A stretch of 64,000 nt of DNA, taken from Verticiella sediminum (GTDB lineage Bacteria; Pseudomonadota; Gammaproteobacteria; Burkholderiales; Burkholderiaceae_B). Positions 45,330 through 53,534 of this stretch are shown here, one piece after another. A program made the position numbers and the translations under genes. Location of the stretch: the NCBI RefSeq assembly GCF_007558815.1, contig NZ_VLTJ01000042.1:124001-188000 (forward strand), read 5' to 3'. Below the pieces are notes generated by a model. That model was not told where the DNA came from. It ran no database searches and saw nothing but the letters and a program-made list of their open reading frames with translations. Every line of letters starts with the position of its first letter. Positions within the stretch are counted from its first letter, which is position 1.

Positions 45330-47744
45330 CTACTGCTTGGGCAGCGCGTAGGCCACGAAGTAGTCGCCGCGCACCGGGGAATCACGCGAGCCGCCCGCGT
45401 TGATCACCACGAACTGCCGGCCGCTCTCGGGCGACAGATAGCTCATCGGCGCGGCCTGCGCGCCGACCGGCAGCGCCGACTTCCAGAGTTCGTTGCCGGT
45501 GTACGTATCGAACGCCCGCAGATAGAAATCCTGCGTGCCGGCGTAGAAGCTCAGCCCGGAAGCCGTGGTGATCGGGCCGCCCAGGGTGGGCATGCCGACC
45601 GGCACGGCGAACGGCACGCGCACGCCCTTGAGCACCGTGTCCTGGATCGAACCCAGCGGGCGCTCCCAGATCAGTTGCGCGCTCTTCAGGTCGATGCCGG
45701 CCAGCGTGCCCCAGGGCGGCTGATGGCACGGGATGCCCAGCGGCGAGTTGAACGGACCGCGGAACGCCGCGTACGGCGTCTGAGCCTGCGGATGCACGCC
45801 AAAGCCGTGGCCGGCGTAGCCCTTGGCCTCGTCCACGTCCTTCTGCGGCACCAGATAGGCGATCTGCGGCATGCGGATGTCGTTGACCACCAGCATGCCC
45901 TGGTTCTCGTCGATCGCCACGCCGCCCCAGTTGTAGCCGCCGTAGAAGCCCGGCCAGATCAGGGTCGGTTCTTCGGTGACCGGCGTGAACGGACCGGCAT
46001 GGCGCAGCTTGCGGAACTCGATGCGGCAATAGAGCTGATCGAAGAAGGTCGCGCCCCACATGCGCTGCTCGGTCATGGCATCGGCGCCCGGCGCAGGCAT
46101 GCCCACGGAGAATGGCTGCACCGGCGACGGACGCTCGCCCGGCTGCGCGTCGGTCGGCACCGGCCGGCTCTCGACCTCCCGGATCGGGGCGCCGTTGCGC
46201 CGGTCGAGCACGTAGAGCTGGGCCGTCTTGGTGCCCAGAACCAGGGCCGGCGTGCTGCCGCCCTTGCCGTCGGGGATGTCGTAGAGCGCGGGCTGTGTGC
46301 CGTTGTCGTAGTCCCAGATGTCGTGGTGCACGGTCTGAAACTTCCAGGCCTCGCGTCCGGTCTGCACGTCGATCGCCACGACCGAGGTCGAGTAGTCGTC
46401 GACATAGGCCGGGCGCTGCGCGCCCCAGAAGTCGGGGGTCTGGTTGCCGGTCGGCAGATAGATCAGGCCGAGCTTCTCGTCATAGGCCGCGGTGCTCCAG
46501 AAATTCGGCGTGCCGCGCGTGTAGGTTTCGCCATCGGCCGGCAGGCCCGTGTTGCCCGGATTGCCCAGATCCCACGCCCATGACAGGTCGCCCGTGCGGG
46601 CATCGAACGCGCGCACGACACCGGACGGCATGTCGACCTGGCGGCCGTCGAACACCCAGCCGCCGATGATGATGCGATCGCGCACGACCAGCGGCTGCGA
46701 GGTCGGCATGTAGTGGGCGGTCGGCACATTGCCCAGGCCGTCCTTGAGGTCGACCGCACCGTCCTGGCCGAAGTCCGTGCAGACCTCGCCGGTCCTGGCG
46801 TCCAGCGCGATCAGGCGGGCGTCGAGCGTGGTCGTGTAGACGCGGCTTTCGCACATGGCCGGCACGGCGAGCGGCGCGGGCGCTGGCGGCGCGCCCTCGG
46901 CGGGCGCCACCGCGCGCTCGGCCAGCGCCGGCACTTCGTAGTAGGCAACGCCGCGGCAGCGGTTCCAGATCCCTTCGTTCTTGACCTGCGGATCGAACAT
47001 CCAGCGCTGCTCGCCGGTTTCCGCGTTCAACGCGAACACCTTGTTCAAGGGCGTGCACAGATACAGCGTGTCGCCGATCTGGATCGGCGTATTCTGGTAC
47101 TCCGACCCTTTGGTCGCCATCTCACCGGTACGGAAGGTCCACGCCACTTCCAGGCTCTCGACGTTGTCCGGCGTGATCTGCGCATACGGCGCATAGCGGG
47201 TGCCATGCGTGGTGTTGCCGTAGAACTGCCAGCGATTGCGCGGATCGGCGGGATCGGTCACCGTCGGCACGGCAGGCGTACCGGTGACCACCTGGAAGTC
47301 GTTGGAGACCACGCCATGCGGAAAGAACATCGCGACGGCGCCGATCACGATGAGCACCGCCTGCGCGGCCGCGGCGGCCAGGGCCATGCGGCAGCGTTCG
47401 CCCGTGAGCCGCGGTACCAGCAACGCGGCGACCAGACCGAGCACCAGCATCGGCGCCATGCGCGGCACCCAACCCCAGAAGCTCATGCCGACCTCGGCGA
47501 TCGTCCAGATCGCGGTGCCGACGAACGCAATGGCGAACAGCCATGCGCCCAGGACGCGGGCGCGCAGGTAGAGCAGCCCGGAGAGCAGCAGCGCCGCCCC
47601 CGCGAGCAGGTAATACCAGGAGCCCTCAAGAGACACCAGGCGCACCCCGCCCACGAGCAGGATGATGCCGATCACGACAAGGATGACGCCGAACAACGAC
47701 GTCATCGCGCCGCCCCGACGTGTAGCTTTTGATGGTACAGACAT
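45330..47744 (-). CDS. gcd: membrane-bound PQQ-dependent glucose/quinate-type dehydrogenase
   Basis: Quinoprotein of 804 residues that oxidises a sugar or cyclic polyol in the periplasm and passes electrons to ubiquinone. Five N-terminal helices (to about residue 150) precede an eight-bladed propeller with repeats ending in W-docking motifs (TGEQRWMFDP, TGREAWKFQ, TGNELWKSAL). The catalytic Asp lies in VHHDIWDYDNG, and YGGYNWGGVAID and QPPWGTLAGIDL are typical. The size matches E. coli Gcd (796). Glucose versus quinate/shikimate cannot be told apart here; no pqq genes are in the window. An internal Met (MTSLFGVIL) at 47705 is an alternative start. Confidence 0.88.
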   Translation of the reverse strand: MSVPSKATRRGGAMTSLFGVILVVIGIILLVGGVRLVSLEGSWYYLLAGAALLLSGLLYLRARVLGAWLFAIAFVGTAIWTIAEVGMSFWGWVPRMAPMLVLGLVAALLVPRLTGERCRMALAAAAAQAVLIVIGAVAMFFPHGVVSNDFQVVTGTPAVPTVTDPADPRNRWQFYGNTTHGTRYAPYAQITPDNVESLEVAWTFRTGEMATKGSEYQNTPIQIGDTLYLCTPLNKVFALNAETGEQRWMFDPQVKNEGIWNRCRGVAYYEVPALAERAVAPAEGAPPAPAPLAVPAMCESRVYTTTLDARLIALDARTGEVCTDFGQDGAVDLKDGLGNVPTAHYMPTSQPLVVRDRIIIGGWVFDGRQVDMPSGVVRAFDARTGDLSWAWDLGNPGNTGLPADGETYTRGTPNFWSTAAYDEKLGLIYLPTGNQTPDFWGAQRPAYVDDYSTSVVAIDVQTGREAWKFQTVHHDIWDYDNGTQPALYDIPDGKGGSTPALVLGTKTAQLYVLDRRNGAPIREVESRPVPTDAQPGERPSPVQPFSVGMPAPGADAMTEQRMWGATFFDQLYCRIEFRKLRHAGPFTPVTEEPTLIWPGFYGGYNWGGVAIDENQGMLVVNDIRMPQIAYLVPQKDVDEAKGYAGHGFGVHPQAQTPYAAFRGPFNSPLGIPCHQPPWGTLAGIDLKSAQLIWERPLGSIQDTVLKGVRVPFAVPVGMPTLGGPITTASGLSFYAGTQDFYLRAFDTYTGNELWKSALPVGAQAAPMSYLSPESGRQFVVINAGGSRDSPVRGDYFVAYALPKQ

Positions 47745-48096
47745 GACGATGTAGCCCTAAGACGTGGATGGCACAGGCCGAGCTCGGCCGGCTCGGGACG
47801 TGCTGCGACACGTTTGGCTTCGAGTCGTCGTCGACACGTTCCCGGGCGCTTCGGGAAGTGCCATCCTGTTAACACTTCGCGCCGAAATGACTGGGGGATT
47901 ATAGGGTTCCCTGGGAAACACCCGGTTTCTATAGGCGGCGATCGACGGTGAATCGGACCTATCACGCCTGTGGCATAATGCCGGCCGTGCCGCGCACGGA
48001 GTGCTTTGCAGGGCCATGGGTCCGGCGGAAAAGTTTCAATAACTTTCCTTGCACTTGCGCACAAAGAAAAAAACGTGCTATATTTACTTCTTCAGC
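47745..48096. other. region between the PQQ dehydrogenase and tRNA-Arg genes
   Basis: About 352 bases with divergent promoters. The right end holds the tRNA promoter described separately. The left part presumably drives the dehydrogenase, but I could not pick a convincing -35/-10 pair; several short A+T-rich islands such as GGCATAATGCC at 47972-47982 are present. No gene seen. Confidence 0.4.
48055..48084 (+). promoter_or_regulatory. promoter of tRNA-Arg
   Basis: TTGCGC (48055-48060), 18-base spacer, TATATT (48079-48084), 12 bases before the mature tRNA 5' end, in an A-rich stretch. Confidence 0.5.
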
Positions 48097-48173
48097 GCGC
48101 CCGTAGCTCAGTTGGATAGAGTACTTGGCTACGAACCAAGGGGTCGTGGGTTCGAATCCTGCCGGGCGCGCCA
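48097..48173 (+). tRNA. tRNA-Arg (anticodon ACG)
   Basis: 77 bases with encoded CCA. Acceptor arms GCGCCCG/CGGGCGC pair fully, discriminator G, D-arm GCTC...GAGT, anticodon stem CTTGG/CCAAG with loop CTACGAA (ACG at positions 34-36, read as ICG after deamination), and T-arm with GTTCGAATC. It reads the CGU/CGC/CGA arginine codons. Confidence 0.97.
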
Positions 48174-48209
48174 CTTCATTCCAGATGTCGGCCGAAAGGC
48201 CGGGGTCGC

Positions 48210-48250
48210 AAAAAAAGCCCCGCACGGCGAAAGTCTTGCGGGGCTTTTTG
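48210..48250. terminator. bidirectional terminator between tRNA-Arg and the endonuclease gene
   Basis: AAAAAAAGCCCCGCA (ending 48224) and TGCGGGGCTTTTT (from 48237): a 9-base stem with an A-run on one side and a T-run on the other, so it can terminate transcription from both the tRNA and the convergent endonuclease gene. Confidence 0.88.
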
Positions 48251-48267
48251 CTTTCCCTCCCCTCGCT

Positions 48268-49167
48268 TCAGGGCAACAGCCGCATGCCCGTGCGCCGCAC
48301 GAACTCCGCGTAGTCGATCGGCTTACCCGCCTGGGTCTGCGGGTCGTTAGCCTGCCAGTGCACCCACGAGCGCCCGGTCGTACTGTCGTACACCAGCTTG
48401 AACAGATGGCTCGGCACGGCCACGCGGCCCTCGCCGATGGTTCGCGGGCTGCCTGCATAGACAGGCCCCGTGAACACGAAAACGTCGCCCGCCGCGCGGC
48501 TGATGTACTTGCGCGTGTCCTGCTCGATGCGGCTCCACGCGCCGCCGTTGTGGATCTGGTCCTGCGGCACCATGTTGGCGAGCGAGAAACTCTGGGCCAT
48601 GGCCTCGGCCGTGTGCATGTCGCCCGCCGGCGCCATGTGGCCCCGCGAATAGCCCGAGCGCAGGTAGTCGGACAGTTCGGCGCGCTCGGCCTTCGGCAGA
48701 CGCGCCTCGGCATAGAAGCGGTCGGCGCGCTCGATCTGCGGCGCGCGGGCCAGCATCTGGCGGTTCAAGCGCTGGACGACGAACACCGGGGTCTTGGTCT
48801 GGCCGCTGTGCAGGATCGCGAACGACGAGAAGCACAGCTCGCGCAGGGACGCCGCCGCGGGTACGCTCGGCGCATTGCGCGCAGGCAGGAACTGCGGGCA
48901 CCCGGCAAAGCGCGTCTGGACCAGCGGCCCGTTCGCCTGCGCGAGCGGCGCCTGCGCTTGCTGGCCCGGCAGGCCGAGCTGCGCCAGCCACGGATCGAGC
49001 GACACGCTCTCGCGCAGTTGCGGGTTGAATGCACAACTCGCAATGCCGAAGGCGGTGACGGAGGAGGCGACGAAGGCCCGGATGAAGCGGCGCCATCGGC
49101 CGGCCTCGGCCTTGCGCGTACGAGAACGGGAGGTCTTGCGGGGAGCGGTCTTTTTCCTGCGGGTCAT
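48268..49167 (-). CDS. DNA/RNA non-specific endonuclease (NUC1/Serratia type)
   Basis: A 299-residue exported nuclease of the beta-beta-alpha metal family. The active-site motif is RGHMAPAGDM (catalytic His in the DRGH-like block; here the first residue is Ser), with the metal Asn in SLANMVPQ. The N-terminus has a long Arg/Lys-rich stretch (about 28 residues) before a hydrophobic segment ending GIASC, which may be a lipobox, so it may be a lipoprotein or membrane-tethered. Convergent with the tRNA-Arg gene. Confidence 0.9.
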   Translation of the reverse strand: MTRRKKTAPRKTSRSRTRKAEAGRWRRFIRAFVASSVTAFGIASCAFNPQLRESVSLDPWLAQLGLPGQQAQAPLAQANGPLVQTRFAGCPQFLPARNAPSVPAAASLRELCFSSFAILHSGQTKTPVFVVQRLNRQMLARAPQIERADRFYAEARLPKAERAELSDYLRSGYSRGHMAPAGDMHTAEAMAQSFSLANMVPQDQIHNGGAWSRIEQDTRKYISRAAGDVFVFTGPVYAGSPRTIGEGRVAVPSHLFKLVYDSTTGRSWVHWQANDPQTQAGKPIDYAEFVRRTGMRLLP

Positions 49168-49255
49168 GCCTGGACTGCGAATGATGGGCTGCGGCAGATT
49201 GTATAGGCGAGGACCGCGAGCCCCCTCGCGCCCCCCGAGCCGCGAGCGGCGAGGT

Positions 49256-50314
49256 ATGCTGTCAACCGTGGCGAAATCGACCTTGGCGAATCAGCGGGAT
49301 GCCGGCCGGCATGGCGCAACCCAGCGCGTGCTCGCGGCCTTGCGCCTGCGCCAGCTCGAAGTGATCAGCACGCTGGCGGACACCGGGAACATGCGCGCCG
49401 CCGGCGAACGCCTGCACATGAGCACGGCGGCCGTCAGCAAATGCCTGCGCGAGGTCGAGGCCCTGTTCGACACCCGGATCTTTCACCGCCTGGCCCGTGG
49501 CGTGGTCGCTTCCGCCACCGGCGAACTCATCGTGCAGCGGGCCCGCGTGCTGCTTGGCGAGGTGGCGCAACTCTCGGACGAGCTCGCCGCGCGCACCTCG
49601 CCCCACGACGCGCTGCTGCGCATCGGCGCCCCGCCCTTTCTCACCTGGACCCGCGTGAGCGAACTGCTGCGGGCCCTGGGCGCCGCCGGGAATCTGCCCA
49701 AGGTCCGCCTGACCGAAGGCCGGCTCGCCGACATCTGCCACAAGCTCGACGCCGGCGATATCGACGTGCTGATCACCATGAACACGCCCTCCGAACTCGG
49801 CGGCCTGCGTCCCGAGGGTTTCGTGATCGAACAGATCGGCTACGAGTCCTGGGTCGTGGTGTGCGCGCCCGGCAAGCTCCGGACGCGCGGCGCGAAAGGC
49901 CTGAGCTGGCAGCGGCTGCGCGAGTTCGGCTGGATACTGCCGCCACGCCCCACGCACGCCCGTGCGGTCGTCGAGCAGGCGCTGCTCGAGCAAGGCCTGG
50001 CGCCGATCGCGCCGCAGATCGAATCCATCAACGCCATCACCAATCTCCAGTTGGCCGAGGCGGGCCTCGGCCTGACGCTGGCGGCGCGCTGCACGGTCGA
50101 GGATCGCCTGGCGCGCGGCACGCTGAGCGCCCTGCCGCTCGCCACGCCGCTGCGTCCCGTGCCGATCGCCATGGTCTATCGGCACGATCGCGCTCACCGT
50201 GGGCTGACGGCGCTGCGTGAAGCGGCACAGCGCTTGTACAACGCGCCGGCATCCGCGCCGTCCACCCCGAGCTCGCGCACGAGCCAGGCCTCTGCGCGAA
50301 AATCGCGCGTATAG
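49256..50314 (+). CDS. LysR-family regulator overlapping a convergent dehydrogenase gene
   Basis: A 352-residue LysR regulator, about 50 longer than usual: a 25-residue N-terminal extension (start uncertain) before the helix-turn-helix GNMRAAGERLHMSTAAVSKCLREVE, and a Ser/Pro/Ala-rich C-terminal tail (APASAPSTPSSRTSQASARKSRV) that overlaps the 3' end of the opposite-strand dehydrogenase gene by 121 bases. Probably regulates the dehydrogenase/receptor operon it converges on. Confidence 0.88.
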   Translation: MLSTVAKSTLANQRDAGRHGATQRVLAALRLRQLEVISTLADTGNMRAAGERLHMSTAAVSKCLREVEALFDTRIFHRLARGVVASATGELIVQRARVLLGEVAQLSDELAARTSPHDALLRIGAPPFLTWTRVSELLRALGAAGNLPKVRLTEGRLADICHKLDAGDIDVLITMNTPSELGGLRPEGFVIEQIGYESWVVVCAPGKLRTRGAKGLSWQRLREFGWILPPRPTHARAVVEQALLEQGLAPIAPQIESINAITNLQLAEAGLGLTLAARCTVEDRLARGTLSALPLATPLRPVPIAMVYRHDRAHRGLTALREAAQRLYNAPASAPSTPSSRTSQASARKSRV

Positions 50315-51303
50315 CACGCGCTCAGCAGCTCGATGCACGAAGAGAGCACCGGGCTGGGCACCCCCGCGCTGCGCGCGAGCGCTTCCTGGAACACCATGCC
50401 GTAAGGCACATCCTCGAGCACGTACCGGTGAGCCAGCCGGGATGGGCCGAGCGGCCCCATGCCACGCGCTTCGATGCCCGCCGCCATGCGCTCCAGCGCA
50501 TCGGGGGCCAGACCGTACGAACGCGCATAGTGCTGCGCCAGCGTGGGCAGCGCGAAGCCGAACGCGCACGCGAGCGCCAGGCGTTCCTCGTCCAGGCGCT
50601 CGGCCAGGCGGGCCACCACGCCCGTGAAGCAGCCGAACAAAGGCCAGCGCTCACCCAGGTCCATGCGCGAGAGATTGGGCAGCACCTCGGCGGCGTGAGC
50701 GATCGGATTGATGTTGGCGAGCGTGATGGCGAGCAGATTGTCCGCCGCCACGAAGCGATCGCCGAGCAGCGAGGCGCACAGCGTCTGCGCGGTCTGCGGG
50801 TCCGTACCGGCGGCGGCGACATCGATACGCTCGCGCAGTGGATTCATGTGCAGGCTGCCGTCGGCGAGGAAATGCGCCGTGGTGGCTGTCGTCGCCCAAC
50901 CGATCGCGGCGATCCGCTGGCCTCGCCGCCGCGCCTGTTCGTGCAGCCACAGCGGGCTCAGACTGAGCGCACCGCTGACGATCACACGCTGGCCGTCGCG
51001 CCAATGCGGCGCCAGCCGTCCCAGCACCGGCGCATACGCGTCCCCGGGCAGGCAGACGATGATGATGTCCGCCGCATGGACGGCGGCCGCGTCGGTGGTC
51101 AGGTCCAGGTGCGCGGCGCGCGGCCGCCCGCCGCGCACCTGGAGCGCGACCCGCGCCGGCGACGGGCCGAAGCGGCGGCCGCTTGCCGACCACAGCATCG
51201 GCGCGTGCCCCGCCGCCTGCAAGTGAATGGCGGTGGCGCAGCCGATCGCCCCCGCGCCGACGACGACGATGCGCGGCTCGGTACCGCTGCTTGCAGCCGA
51301 CAC
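50194..51303 (-). CDS. NAD/NADP octopine/nopaline dehydrogenase-family protein
   Basis: A 369-residue opine-dehydrogenase-type oxidoreductase. The Rossmann loop is RIVVVGAGAIGCATAIHLQAAGH; later blocks NPIAHAAEVLPNLSRMD (family Asn-Pro-x-x-H motif, with the catalytic His of the octopine dehydrogenase domain) and LEDVPYGMVFQEALARSAGVPSP support it. Reductively couples, or oxidatively cleaves, amino/keto acids; substrate unknown. Three bases after the stop of the Bug receptor upstream on the same strand, so it is the second gene of a two-gene operon. Confidence 0.85.
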   Translation of the reverse strand: MSAASSGTEPRIVVVGAGAIGCATAIHLQAAGHAPMLWSASGRRFGPSPARVALQVRGGRPRAAHLDLTTDAAAVHAADIIIVCLPGDAYAPVLGRLAPHWRDGQRVIVSGALSLSPLWLHEQARRRGQRIAAIGWATTATTAHFLADGSLHMNPLRERIDVAAAGTDPQTAQTLCASLLGDRFVAADNLLAITLANINPIAHAAEVLPNLSRMDLGERWPLFGCFTGVVARLAERLDEERLALACAFGFALPTLAQHYARSYGLAPDALERMAAGIEARGMGPLGPSRLAHRYVLEDVPYGMVFQEALARSAGVPSPVLSSCIELLSACYTRDFRAEAWLVRELGVDGADAGALYKRCAASRSAVSPR

Positions 51304-51306
51304 GGT

Positions 51307-52296
51307 TCAGGGCTCGAGCGCGATGCCGCGCTCGCGGATGACCTCGGCCCATTGGGCGCTCTCGGCCTGCACGCTCTGCCCCAGCGCCTGCGGGGTGCTG
51401 CCGATGAGCACCAGACCCTGGCGGCTCAGCTTGTCGCGCAGCGCAGGCGCGGCGAGCGCGGCGCGGATCGCCTCGGCCAGACGCGCCACGACCGGCTGCG
51501 GCGTGCCGGCCGGCACGAAGACGGCCAGGTTGGTGGTCGACTGGAACTGCGGCACCCCCGATGACGCGATCGGCGGCACGCCCGGCAGCAGCGGCGAGTG
51601 CTCAGAGCCCGTCACGCCGATTGCCCGGATTCGGCCGGCAGCCGCCAGCGGCGCGGCCACGCCCAGATCGAGGAAGGCCACGTCGACTTCGCCGGCGGCG
51701 ACCGCCTGGGTGGCCGGCCCGCCGCCCTTGTAGGGGACGTGCGTCATGCGTGTGCCCGTCACCGACATGAAGAGCTCGGCGGCCATGTGGCTGGTAGAGC
51801 CCGCGCCGCCCGACGCGATGTTCAGCAGGCCCGGCTCGCGCTTGGCGAGCGCGAGCAGCCCGGCCGCATCATCCGCCGGCAGATCGGGCCGCACGGCGAG
51901 CATCAGCGGGCTCGAGGCCACCAGCGACACCGGCGCGAGATCGGTCTGATGGCGATAGCTCAGCCCGCGATAGAGGTGTTCGGCGATCGCGTAGGTGCTG
52001 TTGGTGGCGAGCAGTAGCGTGTAGCCGTCGGCCGGCGCGTTGGCCGCCTGGGCATGGCCGATGGTGCCATTCGCGCCAGGCCGGTTCTCGACCACGACGG
52101 GCTGCTGCAGCAGCCCGTTCAGCTCGGTCGCCAGCGTGCGGGCGAGCAGATCGGTCGCACCGCCCGGCGACCAGCCGACGATCAGCTTGATCGGCCGGTT
52201 CGGGTATTCCAGCGCCTGTGCGGGCGCCGTCCCGACGGCGGTCGCCATCGCCATGCCCAGGCATAGGGTACGCAGCATTCTCATGGGATTTGCCAT
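51307..52296 (-). CDS. Bug-type periplasmic solute receptor (operon with the octopine-dehydrogenase-like gene)
   Basis: Exported Bug/TctC-family receptor of up to 329 residues. Signal peptide ends near TAPAQALE; family motifs YPNRPIKLIVGWSPGGATDLLARTLA and VVENRPGANGTIGHAQAANAPADG. Three candidate ATGs (52296, 52284, 52278) fall inside or beside a 10-base inverted repeat that could fold over the ribosome site. It likely captures the substrate of the dehydrogenase that follows; no transporter membrane genes nearby. Confidence 0.92.
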   Translation of the reverse strand: MANPMRMLRTLCLGMAMATAVGTAPAQALEYPNRPIKLIVGWSPGGATDLLARTLATELNGLLQQPVVVENRPGANGTIGHAQAANAPADGYTLLLATNSTYAIAEHLYRGLSYRHQTDLAPVSLVASSPLMLAVRPDLPADDAAGLLALAKREPGLLNIASGGAGSTSHMAAELFMSVTGTRMTHVPYKGGGPATQAVAAGEVDVAFLDLGVAAPLAAAGRIRAIGVTGSEHSPLLPGVPPIASSGVPQFQSTTNLAVFVPAGTPQPVVARLAEAIRAALAAPALRDKLSRQGLVLIGSTPQALGQSVQAESAQWAEVIRERGIALEP

Positions 52297-52315
52297 TCGG
52301 TTGATGAATGCTGCG
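52271..52315 (-). promoter_or_regulatory. inverted repeat enclosing the start codons of the Bug gene
   Basis: CGCAGCATTC (52271-52280) and GAATGCTGCG (52306-52315) are perfect 10-base reverse complements with a 25-base loop. In the mRNA the loop contains the first ATG, and the 3' arm contains a later ATG, so a stem-loop could mask initiation. Confidence 0.5.
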
Positions 52316-52365
52316 AGTGTAGGAGTGGCTTTTCAGGCTGGCGATCGACGTATTCTCAACGACCG

Positions 52366-52380
52366 TCAACCTCAGGTTGA
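52366..52380. promoter_or_regulatory. candidate LysR operator upstream of the second Bug gene
   Basis: TCAACCT-C-AGGTTGA, a perfect palindrome with a single central base, 70 bases before the receptor start. Symmetry and position fit the LysR regulator of this group. Confidence 0.5.
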
Positions 52381-52433
52381 TGCTGCCGGGCGGGCGGCCC
52401 AGGCTTGCCTCAGGGGCGCCGCGCATGGCGCGC

Positions 52434-53423
52434 TCAGGGCGCCGCCACCACTCCGGCATGCGAGACGACGCCGCGCCAGCGCGCCCACTCCTGCGCCACG
52501 AAATCCGCGAATTCGCTGCTCGACCGGACATCCGGCGCAACGCCCAGGCCGGCGAGCTGGGTCCGCACCGCCGGGTCGAGCAGCGCGGCGCGCACAGCGC
52601 CGTCCCAGCGCGCGACGACGTCCGGGGCCAGGCCGGCCGGCCCGAACAGGCCGAACCATGCCGTGACGTCGTAGTCGCCCAGCCCCTGTTCGCGCAGCGT
52701 GGGCACCTCGGGCAAGAAGGACGTGCGTTCGGCACCCGTGCTGCCCAGGGCGACCAGGGCGCCCGTCTTCAGATGCGGCATCGCCGTCGGCACGAGATCG
52801 AACATCACGTCCACCTGATCGCCCAGCAGACCATTGAGTGCGGGCGCGCTGCCCCGATAGGGCACGTGCATCGTGCGAACGCCAGCCTGGGCGTCGAGCA
52901 GCTCGCCAGCCAGATGATTGGACGTGCCGACACCCGCCGAGGCATAACTGATCCTGCCGGGCGTCTCGCGCGCGAGCGCGAGCAGGCCTTGCACGTCCTT
53001 GACGCCCAGCGCCGGCCGGGCCACCAGGACGAACGGAATCGAGGCCAGCGAAGCCACCGGCGTGAAATCGCGTACCGGGTCGTAGCCCACGTCGGCGTTG
53101 AGCGCCGGCATCATGGCGTGCGAACTGACCGTGCCCAGCAGCAACGTCTGGCCATCGGCCGGCGCCGCCGCGACGTAGCGCGCGCCGATGACGGTGCCCC
53201 CGCCGGGACGGTTCTCGACCACCACGTTGATGCCCTCGCGCTGGGCGAGCGTTTGCGCGAGCACGCGGGCCAGCACGTCGGCCGACCCGCCGGGCGGATA
53301 GGGAACGACGAGCCTGACGGGCCTCTCCGGATAGGCACCGGCCGCGGCGGCGGCCATCGCCGCCGCCAGGCTACAGACCGCGCCGAGCATGAGCAGACAA
53401 CGCAGAAAGAGACGCGATTTCAT
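52434..53423 (-). CDS. Bug-type periplasmic solute receptor (paired with a diiron protein)
   Basis: Third Bug/TctC-type receptor in the window, 329 residues, signal peptide with a long Ala-rich hydrophobic core ending near AAAAAGAYP, then YPERPVRLVVPYPPGGSADVLARVLA and VVENRPGGGTVIGARYVAAAPADG. GGAGCACC precedes the ATG. Lies 111 bases downstream of the diiron protein gene on the same strand, with a hairpin in the gap. Ligand unknown. Confidence 0.92.
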   Translation of the reverse strand: MKSRLFLRCLLMLGAVCSLAAAMAAAAAGAYPERPVRLVVPYPPGGSADVLARVLAQTLAQREGINVVVENRPGGGTVIGARYVAAAPADGQTLLLGTVSSHAMMPALNADVGYDPVRDFTPVASLASIPFVLVARPALGVKDVQGLLALARETPGRISYASAGVGTSNHLAGELLDAQAGVRTMHVPYRGSAPALNGLLGDQVDVMFDLVPTAMPHLKTGALVALGSTGAERTSFLPEVPTLREQGLGDYDVTAWFGLFGPAGLAPDVVARWDGAVRAALLDPAVRTQLAGLGVAPDVRSSSEFADFVAQEWARWRGVVSHAGVVAAP

Positions 53424-53496
53424 GGTGGTGCTCCTTGCAGGATGCAGATGGGTTGTCGGCTCGGCGCGCCGGCCGGAACTGTCCTTCCTCCACCAG

Positions 53497-53520
53497 CCCG
53501 GACGGTACGTGCCGTCCGGG
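53497..53520 (-). other. hairpin between the diiron gene and the Bug gene
   Basis: CCCGGACGG-TACGTG-CCGTCCGGG, a perfect 9-base stem without a T-run, in the 111-base intercistronic gap. It may set relative mRNA stability of the two genes. Confidence 0.5.
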
Positions 53521-53534
53521 TCCGCGCCGCCTGC

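Noticed and set aside
48097-48250. Possible genomic-island attachment at tRNA-Arg
   Set aside because: No integrase gene and no repeat of the tRNA 3' end was found in the window.
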